64,000 bases of DNA from Papio anubis (lineage: Eukaryota > Chordata > Mammalia > Primates > Cercopithecidae). The translations under genes were made by a program, and so were the position numbers. The notes beneath the pieces are model-generated. The model did not search any database and had not been told where the DNA came from. It saw only the letters and a list, made by a program, of their open reading frames with translations. The stretch covers positions 190,515,987-190,579,986 of the forward strand of contig NC_044977.1 in assembly GCF_008728515.1 (NCBI RefSeq), given 5' to 3'. Of this stretch, positions 56,218 through 64,000 are shown piece by piece (position 1 is the stretch's first letter; each line of letters begins with the position of its first letter).

Positions 56218-57489
56218 ATGCTACCGTGGAAGAAGCACAAGTTCGAGCTGCTGGCCGAGGCGCCGCCGCGGCAGGCGTCCAAGCCCAAGGGCTACGCTGT
56301 GAGCCTGCACTACTCGGCGCTCAGCTCTTTGGCGCGGGCGTGCCCCGAAGGCGCGCTTAGCCGGGTGGGCAGCATGTTCCGCTCCAAGCGCAAGAAGCTG
56401 CACATCACCAGCGAGGACCCAACTTACACCGTGCTCTACCTGGGTAATGCCACAACCATCCAGGCGCGCGGCGACGGCTGCACCGACCTTGCTGTGGGCA
56501 AGATCTGGAGCAAGAGCGAGGCGGGCCGTCAGGGCACCAAGATGAAGCTGACAGTGAGTGCGCAGGGTATCCGCATGGTGCACGCCGAGGAGCGCGCGCT
56601 GCGCCGCCCGGGCCACCTCTACCTGCTACACCGCGTCACCTACTGCGTGGCGGACGCGCGGCTGCCCAAGGTCTTCGCCTGGGTGTACCGGCACGAGCTG
56701 AAGCACAAGGCCGTGATGCTGCGCTGCCACGCCGTGCTGGTGTCCAAGCCCGAAAAGGCGCAGGCTATGGCCCTGCTGCTCTACCAGACGTCGGCCAACG
56801 CGCTGGCGGAATTTAAACGCCTCAAGCGGCGGGACGACGCGCGTCACCAGCAGCAGGAGTTGGTGGGCGCACACACCATCCCGCTAGTACCGCTGCGCAA
56901 GCTGCTCCTGCACGGACCCTGCTGCTATAAACCGCCAGTGGAGCGCAGCCGCAGTGCGCCCAAGCTCGGCTCCATCACCGAGGACCTGCTCGGGGAACAA
57001 CAGGAGCAGGAGCTGCAGGAGGAAGAAGAGGAAGAGGAGCACCCCGAGGGCTGCCCGGAGGAAGAGGAGAACCATGCGGCAGAGGGAGATCCAGCAGAGG
57101 AGGCCGAGGCGCAGCGGGCGCTGGTGGTCGCCATGCACTTTGAGTGCGGGGACTTGTTGGACACTCTGGAGAATGGCCGTGGGGAGGCGCTAGGGGGCGG
57201 CGGGGGCTCCCTGGGCCCGGGGGCCGGGCCGCCGCCTCTGCTGCTGGGCAGTGCCTCCGACATGAAGGCTGAGCTGTCGCAACTTATTAGCGACCTGGGC
57301 GAGCTCAGCTTCGGCAACGACGTGCGCACCCTGCAGGCCGACTTGCGGGTGACGCGCCTGCTGTCGGGCGACAGCACGGGCAGCGAGAGCTCCATCGAGG
57401 GCGGGGGCCCTGACGCCACCTCCGCCACCGCCGGGGACTCGTCCGGCCAGGCCGACGGCGCCAGTGCAGACGAGCCCCACTCGGGCTGA
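56218..57489 (+). CDS. FAM43A: FAM43A, PTB/PID-domain protein, complete single-exon CDS
   Basis: 423 codons plus TGA, the length I recall for human FAM43A. The start is the first ATG of the frame (56218, context CGGAGATGC); the frame is open 23 codons further upstream but only from a GTG. Residues 1-65 are basic (MLPWKKHKFE, FRSKRKKLHI). A PTB/PID fold is likely at about 66-205, starting PTYTVLYLGNATT and ending with the helix ALLLYQTSANALAEFKRLKR. A serine-basic stretch VERSRSAPKLGS (241-252) follows. Then come a Glu-rich segment (about 260-297), the hydrophobic block ALVVAMHFECGDLLDTLENG, a Gly/Pro run (about 326-340), and a conserved-looking SDMKAELSQLISDLGELSFG before an acidic Ser-rich tail. 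The cellular role is poorly known; PTB domains bind NPxY-type or phospholipid ligands. No defect is seen. Confidence 0.96.
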   Translation: MLPWKKHKFELLAEAPPRQASKPKGYAVSLHYSALSSLARACPEGALSRVGSMFRSKRKKLHITSEDPTYTVLYLGNATTIQARGDGCTDLAVGKIWSKSEAGRQGTKMKLTVSAQGIRMVHAEERALRRPGHLYLLHRVTYCVADARLPKVFAWVYRHELKHKAVMLRCHAVLVSKPEKAQAMALLLYQTSANALAEFKRLKRRDDARHQQQELVGAHTIPLVPLRKLLLHGPCCYKPPVERSRSAPKLGSITEDLLGEQQEQELQEEEEEEEHPEGCPEEEENHAAEGDPAEEAEAQRALVVAMHFECGDLLDTLENGRGEALGGGGGSLGPGAGPPPLLLGSASDMKAELSQLISDLGELSFGNDVRTLQADLRVTRLLSGDSTGSESSIEGGGPDATSATAGDSSGQADGASADEPHSG

Positions 57490-58425
57490 GCTCCGCGCGT
57501 CGCCGGCGCTCCAACGTGGCTACCCATCCGTGGTCCCGACAACCTCCCTGTCCCTTGCCCGCCCCAGGAAAGGGAAAATGGGGCATTTGGGGCCCATACC
57601 TACACTTGGAACCCAGGCCCGGCGTTCTCCCTGACCGCTTCCCCCTACCTCCCCGCCCCCGCTCCCGCCCCAGCACTTCTGGCTGTATTGCGCGCGGGGA
57701 TGCAGGGAGATGTGAGAGGGGAAAGCCCCGCTAGGAGGGAGAGAGAGGCAGCCCTCTGGGGTACGGGTGAGGGAAGGCTGGCTGAAGTTGCTGGTCTCAG
57801 GCCGTAGGTGCCTGGCCAGTTTCCTGTTTGTGGGGCACTGGGGCCTGAGGAGGAGGGGTTCACTTCCTCCTCCTACCCCCTGGGAGAGGCCCTGCGCTGT
57901 CACTGACATCTCATTAAAAAAAAAACTGCTCTCAAGGTGTTTGAGGCTTTATGCAACCCTTTAGCCCTCGGTTCTTTTTGGTGTAAGAACTCCGGCTGTT
58001 TACCTCAGACTCAGACCCCTGAAATTTTGCCAAATTCCTCACATAACTGTTTGGGGGGTGGGGGGAGATGAAGGAGAGTTGCATTTTGTTTACAGTTAAA
58101 GACATCTAATATCTTAAAAAGGAGTTTTCCTTTAGAAACACACACACGCCCTTCCTCTTGCTGAAACGATCTCACTCCATGATACTGTGTAAAATATTTT
58201 TGCACTGTTGTGAAGTATTTTTGACTTTTTTCTGTACATAACTGTGTTCTCAGAGCTGAATGTTTATATCTTTTGCTGTGCAAAAGAAACATGTAAAATG
58301 TTGTTCAGTTGTATATACAGAAATGTGTATAAAACATTTTGTTATTTTTTAAAAGTAGCACTGTTCTGGTTCTGTTTGCACGCCAGTGGGGAGAGAATAA
58401 AGAGGAAAATTTAACAGAACAGGTG
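57490..58425 (+). other. FAM43A: FAM43A 3' UTR
   Basis: About 930 nt. It is GC-rich at first, then AT-rich from 57910. It contains two Pumilio-type elements, TGTACATA (58233-58240) and TGTATATA (58310-58317). A possible early signal ATTAAA occurs near 57913, and the likely main signal AATAAA is at 58396-58401. Confidence 0.75.
58396..58401 (+). terminator. FAM43A: FAM43A poly(A) signal
   Basis: Canonical AATAAA, 910 nt after the stop codon, followed by a GT-rich stretch (GGTGAGCGTCTGG, TGCGTTGGGGTGGG). Cleavage is expected about 15-25 nt downstream. Confidence 0.7.
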
Positions 58426-59510
58426 AGCGTCTGGAACTGCTGCGTTGGGGTGGGAGAGGCTGTGTCCTACCCTGGGATGGTGTCATAGGACAGTCTTTGG
58501 CCTTTCTTGTGCTTGGAGAGAATTAGGAAAGGAAGGTCCACTTTATGCGCCATCTGGGGCCTTCCTGGACCTCCACAACTCCGGGTGCTGGGTCTGGGAC
58601 CAGCCTTTTCATGTATTATCCTGTATTTTTCACTAATTTAAGTTTTGGGAGTGTGGTCTTTTTCTGGTCTTTTGGAGAGGCCAGAGTGAGCTCCATATCA
58701 CACTCTCAGACCTGTGAGATTATTTTTGGAGGAGTGACTTCCAGGTCTGCCGAGATTTTACCACCTCCTTCTGTGGGCCATGCTAGTAATCAAGCGTAAG
58801 GAGACTACCTTATCTTTTCCATTACAAACAGCTCAGGGAGCTTTAAAGATGAACTAGAAACCTAAAGAGGAGTTCTCTGAGGAGTGGGGCCATCTCTGTT
58901 TTTCCTGGGAGGAAAACCAAGTAGAGAGAAAAGTTGACAAGTTCCGATCCTGGTGTGAGTGAGTCATGGTGCAGGTGGGCGGGTGGCTGGGCAGGCTGCA
59001 GAGCCCATTTCCTTCCCTTCTACAACCCAGCGTGACCCAGTGGGGGGATAGCGCGAAGGTGGAGGTGGAGAGGAGCTGTTAGAGCGCGGTCTGGGTGTGC
59101 ATGTTTCAGCGCTTTCATGCTTTCTGTGTGTTTGTTTCTGTTGTAAACTCCAAACAGATGTCTCGTTTGGCTACAGCCGATCAGCTGGAAGTTGTAATAA
59201 GATGCTGCCAAAACTGTGCCTTCTGCAAATTATATTTTCCTTTTGCCCCTTCGGGCCTCTCTTCCTGTGTTGCAGAAATGGATCTCACTCCTGGCCTTCC
59301 CTGGTGTCCTGAGGCCACTTTGCTTTGTTTTCATCATAAATATGTTCCAAGCAGCTAGACCTAGAAATCCTAAGGAGTCTGGAATTCACTGAACCATAGA
59401 GGAAAGTGGGGTGAAAGATTTTTTTCCTAATTAACGGGAATGGTTCAGGCATAGAACTATCTTTAAGAAAGAAAAGCAAAGGGGGCGAGTGGAAAAAAAA
59501 TATATATATA
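58426..59510. other. Unique DNA downstream of FAM43A
   Basis: No repeat or gene recognised. A (TA)n run lies at 59499-59512 before the Alu. Confidence 0.5.
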
Positions 59511-59514
59511 TATC

Positions 59515-59797
59515 TTTTTTTTTTCTTTTTGAGACAGAGTTTTGCTCTTGTCACCCAGGCTGGAGTTTGGTGGCGCGATCTCAGCTCACCGTAACCTCCA
59601 CCTCCTGGGTTCAAGCAATTCTCCTGTAGCTGGGGTTACAGGCATGCGCCACCATGCCTGGCTAATCTTGTATTTTTAGTAGAGACTGGGTTTCTCCATG
59701 TTGGTCAGGCTGGTCTCGAACTCCCGACCTCAGATGATCTGCCCACCTCAGCCTCCCAAAGTGCTGGGATTACAGGCGTCAGCCACTGCACCCGGCT
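59515..59797 (-). repeat. AluS-type, minus
   Basis: Dimeric Alu flanked by GAGTGGAAAA (about 59487 and 59798). Confidence 0.9.
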
Positions 59798-59819
59798 GAG
59801 TGGAAAACATTACAAACAT

Positions 59820-61670
59820 TACAAAAAAAAAAAATTCAGTCTCTTCTTAAGGGCATTAGACAAGGTCCAGGCCTTTGAATCTATTGTATTTTGGCTTGGT
59901 TGTGAGCCCCGATCCCTCTCCCTGATACCTCAGATACACATCATTGAATGACATTAAAAAACCCCAGCTAGAGAGAGGTCAGGAAAGTCCAGTCTCACCC
60001 CACCCACCCATCCCAGCCCTTCCACACCAGTGCGCTCACCTGATAAGCAGAGGGCTGTGTGGGCCATCGCTAGCCTGTGTGACTATATTTCACATTTGAA
60101 ATTATTCCCATGCATAGCCAAGTTCCTCTGCTGTTTGAAACCAATGAAGAGGTGAGACAGAGTGAAGATAATATGGCTAATACTTGGGAGGCAGGCAGGG
60201 TCTGTGCATCTTCATTCTTATCTAGTGTCAGTGTCCTGTGAGAATACCAGTGTTGGCTTTCATCTGTGACTGATAGGCATGTGGTGATTGGTCCAAAAGT
60301 TCAGGCAAATGGCATTGAAACCAACACCATCAATAAATATAAAGCAGCCATCTCTTTAAAGTCTGACATTTCCTCTTACGTGATTTATAAATAGGAAGGG
60401 GGGCTTGAAGGCTGAGGAGGAGGAAGAAGAAAATAAGCAGGCTGGAAAGAGCCAGCTCCCTTCCTCCTCCGTCTGTGCCCTCCCCATCTCTCCTTCCTCC
60501 CCTCTGCTTTTTGGCATCAATCCCCACTGCAGCCCGGAGCTCTGACTGATGTAATTCTAGAAGAGATGCGAAGGTGACACGTGATTCACCTCTTCTTGCT
60601 TCTCAGTCTTCCAGGGATGATATCACTAGAGTAAGAAGAGATGTTTTGAATGAAAATAAAAGAAAGACCCTAAAACTACTTTGCTCTTGGAGCTCAGAGG
60701 GAAAAGAATGGAGCAACAAAAGCAAAGCTAAGTCATTAGCTAAAATACACCTTCCAGAAAACACCTGAAGTCTGGTTTACTCATCAAATTTAGCTTTTCC
60801 TTCTTGCAAAGTGAGGCTCTTGTTTCTTCATGACTTAACCTGATGGTACTTTAAATGCAGTGAGACACTTTCCACATTCTTTCCCAGCCTAGGTCATGCT
60901 CCATGTTCAACAATGCAGTGTTGACTGCATGAGAAACAGAGTGGCTTCCGGCGGCGTGCAGTCGCCCAGGGGAGGCAGTGTGAGTCGGGGAGGAGGCATT
61001 CATCCACTTCTCACAGCACAAACATCCCAGGTTCACTTCTACCATTTGTTGCATATGTGAGCAGGAAGGTGGGAGGAATAAAATGGCATAAAATAAACAG
61101 TAGTGTTTCATACCTTCCCAACTATTACAGCTTCAGAGAACCCCCTCCACACACACGTGTGTGTGCACATACATGGTTTCCCTAAAGAAACACCTCTCGC
61201 TGCCCCACAGTCAGCAGAACAGATTTTAAACAAATTTAAAAGGCTCTGTTACACTAAGAAAGCACAATGCTTTCCCAGGGGACAGAACTGTTTTTGAGGG
61301 TTCTGCCTGTGAAGAGAGAAACCACTGGTTGGTAGAATCTACCCCTGGCACCACATTGGAGATTTAAAAATCTCACTGGAGTTGCCAAGGATTATGAGAA
61401 ACATGCAAATTCTATTAGGAGCAAGTTGCTGTCTTTTCTAACAGAATTTAGTAATTTAATAAGTAGAACTCTTTCCTCTGTGTGGTATGCATCAGTAGTC
61501 CAGCATCTGCTGGTGAGTGATGCATGACAGAGCTAGAAATGTGCAGGGACTGCTGGGGTAGGAGCCATGACTGACACATGGGAAACTACTCAGGGCTCCA
61601 GGCAGCCAGGAGGGTGCTCGGCCCAGGGCGCTCTGCACTGTCTGCTCCAGGCTTGTTGCACATGGCCACT
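59820..61670. other. Unique DNA, repeat-poor
   Basis: 1.85 kb without interspersed repeats, unusual in this Alu-rich window. It contains an 18-bp perfect alternating palindrome at 61148-61165. No coding frame is convincing. Confidence 0.5.
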
Positions 61671-61715
61671 GTCTTAGTCCATTTAATATTGCTATAAAGG
61701 AATACCCGAGGCTGG
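61671..61715 (-). repeat. Short LTR-like scrap before the L1
   Basis: GTCTTAGTCCATTTAATATT and GAATACCCGAGGCTGGGTTA resemble the reversed end of MaLR LTRs. It is cut off by a (TTAT)n run (61719-61740) and the L1 3' end. Confidence 0.5.
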
Positions 61716-61763
61716 GTTATTTATTTATTTATTTATTTAACCATTATTATCCAAACATTATTA

Positions 61764-64000
61764 TTATTTTTATTATACTTTAAGTTCTAGGGTACATGTG
61801 CACAATGTGCAGGTTTGTTACATATGTATACATGTGCCATGTTGGTGTGCTGCACCCATTAACTCATCATTTACATTAAGTATATTTCCTAATGCTATCC
61901 CTCCTCCTTCCCCCCTCCCCACAATAGGACCCGGTGTGTGATGTTCCCCTTCCTGTGTCCAGGTGATCTCATTGTTCAATTCCCACCTATGAGTGAGAAC
62001 ATGTGGTTTTTGGTTTTCTGTTCTTGCGATAGTTTGCTGAGAATGATGGTTTCCAGCTGCCTCCATGTCCCTACAAAGGACATGAACTCATCCTTTTTTA
62101 TGGCTGCATAGTATTCCATGGTGTATATGTGCCACATTTTCTTAATCCAGTCTGTCACTGATGGACATTTGGGTTGATTCCAAGTCTTTGCTATTGTGAA
62201 TAGTGCTGCAATAAACATACGTGTGCATGTGTCTTCATAGCAGCATGATTTATAATCCTTTGGGTATATACCCAGTAATGGGATGGCTGGGTCAAATGGT
62301 ATTTCAGTTTTAGATCCTTGAGGAATCGGCACACTGTTTTCCACAATGGTTGAACTAGTTTACAGTCCCACCAACAGTGTAAAAGTGTTCCTATTTCTCC
62401 ACATCCTCTCCAGCACCTGTTGTTTCCTGACTTTTTAATGATTGCCATTCTAACTGGTGTGAGATGGTATCTCATTGTGGTTTTGATTTGCATTTCTCTG
62501 ATGGTGAGTGATGATGAGCATTTTTTCATGTGTGTGTTGGCTGTATGAATGTCTTCTTTTGAGAAGTGTTTGTTCATATCCTTTGCCCACTTTTTGATGG
62601 GGTTGTTTGTTTTTTTCTTGTAAATTTGTTTGAGTTCTTTGTAGGTTCTGGATATTAGCCCTTTGTCAGATGAGTAGATTGCAAAAATTTTCTCCCATTC
62701 TGTAGGTTGCCTGTTCACTCTGATGGTAGTTTCTTCTGCTGTGCAGAAGCTCTTTAGTTTAATTAGGTCCCATTTGTCAATTTTGACTTTTGTTGCCGTT
62801 GCTTTTGGTGTTTTAGACATGAAGTCCTTGCCCATGCCTATGTCCTGAAGGGTATTGCCTGGGTTTTCTTCTGGGGTTTTTATAGTTTTAGTTCTAACAT
62901 TTAAGTCTCTAATCCATCTTGAATTAATTTTCATATAAGGAGTAAGGAAAGGATCCAGTTTCAGCTTTCTACTTATGGCTACCCAATTTTCCCAGCACCA
63001 TTTATTAAATAGGGAATCCTTTCCCCATTTCTTGTTTTTGTCAGGTTTGTCAAAGATCAGATGGCTGTAGATGTGTAGTATTATTTCTGAGGGCTCTGTT
63101 CTGTTCCATTGGTCTATATCTCTGTTTTGGTACCAGTACCATGCTGTTTTGGTTACTGTAGCCTTGTAGTATAGTTTGAAGTCAGGTAGCATGATGCCTC
63201 CAGCTTTATTCTTTTTGCTTAGGATTGTCTTGGCAATACAGGGTCTTTTTTGGTTCCATGTGAACTTTAGAGCAGTTTTTTTTCCAATTCTGTGAAGAAA
63301 GTCATTGGTAGCTTAATGGGGATGGCATTGAATCTATAAATTACCTTGGGCAGTATGGCCATTTTCACGATATTGATTCTTCCTATCCATGAGCATGGTA
63401 TGTCCTTCCATTTGTTTGTGTCCTCTTTTATTTCACTGAACAGTGGTTTGTAGTTCTCCTTGAAGAGGTCCTTTACATCCCTTGTAAGCTGGATTCCTAG
63501 GTATTTTATTCTCTTTGAAGCAATTGTGAATGGGAGTTCATTCATGATTTGGTTCTCTGTTTCTCTGTTACTGGTGTATAAGAATGCTTGTGATTTTTGC
63601 ACATTGATTTTGTATCCTGAGAGTCTGCTAAAGTTCCTTATCAGCTGAAGGAGATTTTGGGCTGAGACAATGGGGTTTTCTAAATTTACAATCATGTCAT
63701 ATGCAAACAGGGACAATTTGACTTCTTCTTTTCCTAACTGAATACCCTTGATTTCTTTCTCTTGCCTGATTGCCCTAGCCAGAACTTCCAACACTATGTT
63801 GAATAGGAGTGGTGAGAGAGGGCATCCCTGTCTTATGTCAGTTTTCAAAGGGAATGCTTCCAGTTTTTGCCCATTCAGTATGATATTGGCTGTGGGTTTG
63901 TCATAAATAGGTCTTATTATTTTGAGATATGTTCCATCAATACCGAATCTAGAGAGAGTTTTTAGCACGAAGGGCTGTTGAATTTTGTCAAAGCCCTTTT
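61764..64000 (-). mobile_element. L1PA-type LINE, 3' part with decayed ORF2, runs off the window
   Basis: The 3' UTR begins after an A/T-rich tail (TTATACTTTAAGTTCTAGGG). ORF2 remains are visible from 61976 to the right edge: reverse transcriptase sequence at 63267-63968 and the C-terminal region at 62191-63192 and 61976-62344. The frames are broken: extra A bases in a run near 63279-63286 end the upstream frame, and a one-base loss near 62306 shifts the last part. The catalytic FADD motif reads FAYD (codons at 63696-63704). The copy is non-autonomous. The 5' part lies beyond 64000. Confidence 0.93.

Larger units (their letters stand above)
55140..57720. promoter_or_regulatory. FAM43A: CpG island over FAM43A
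   Basis: Continuous CpG-rich DNA runs from the promoter through the leader and whole CDS into the 3' UTR. This is usual for a single-exon regulated gene. It creates long open frames on both strands, including a 364-codon minus-strand frame at 54983-56077. Confidence 0.8.

Noticed and set aside
1..64000. tRNA, rRNA, snoRNA, CRISPR or intact retroviral loci
   Set aside because: None seen on either strand; only solitary old LTR remnants and non-autonomous repeats.

Overview
This is nuclear DNA of an Old World monkey (macaque/baboon-like). Primate origin is shown by about 40 Alu copies and L1PA/L1M fragments. The narrower call rests on young Alus at 4602-4885, 29746-30031 and 37866-38149: all three carry the CTCAAGCC variant, and the first and third also carry the ATCCGG/CCGGATC variant, both of which I associate with the cercopithecid AluYR lineage. 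Gene content and order match human 3q29: TMEM44 (minus), LSG1 (minus), FAM43A (plus). There is no bacterial, viral-genome, CRISPR or operon content.

Layout. 1-8947: the 5' part of TMEM44 on the minus strand (coding exons 1-5, 204 codons; the rest lies beyond the left edge), with a CpG-island promoter at about 8750-9400. 8948-14018: TMEM44-LSG1 intergenic DNA plus the LSG1 3' UTR, mostly old L1M, MaLR LTR, MADE1 and Alu. 14019-41918: the complete LSG1 gene on the minus strand. I traced all 14 coding exons; they join to exactly 1977 nt (658 codons plus stop) with every phase matching, and include one U12-type AT-AC intron (20346-22404). 41820-42500: CpG-rich LSG1 promoter, perhaps bidirectional. 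42500-55090: intergenic, with Alu, MIR, L2, MER5A and LTR fragments and one convincing orphan exon (44812-44930). 55097-58425: FAM43A on the plus strand, an apparently single-exon gene with two CCAAT boxes, a TATA box, four short uORFs, a 423-codon CDS and an AATAAA signal. 58430-61670: mostly unique flank. 61764-64000: the 3' part of a dead L1PA element on the minus strand, running off the right edge.

The three genes do not form a pathway. TMEM44 is a multi-spanning membrane protein with a PQ-loop-like segment. LSG1 is the circularly permuted GTPase of cytoplasmic 60S ribosome maturation. FAM43A is a PTB/PID-domain protein of poorly known role. I found no undescribed system. The points most worth a second look are the AT-AC intron of LSG1, the uORF cluster and possible hidden intron in the FAM43A leader, the orphan exon between LSG1 and FAM43A, the local inverted duplication in TMEM44 intron 3, the 39-bp minisatellite in LSG1 intron 12, and indel-dense young Alus that suggest local base errors in the assembly.
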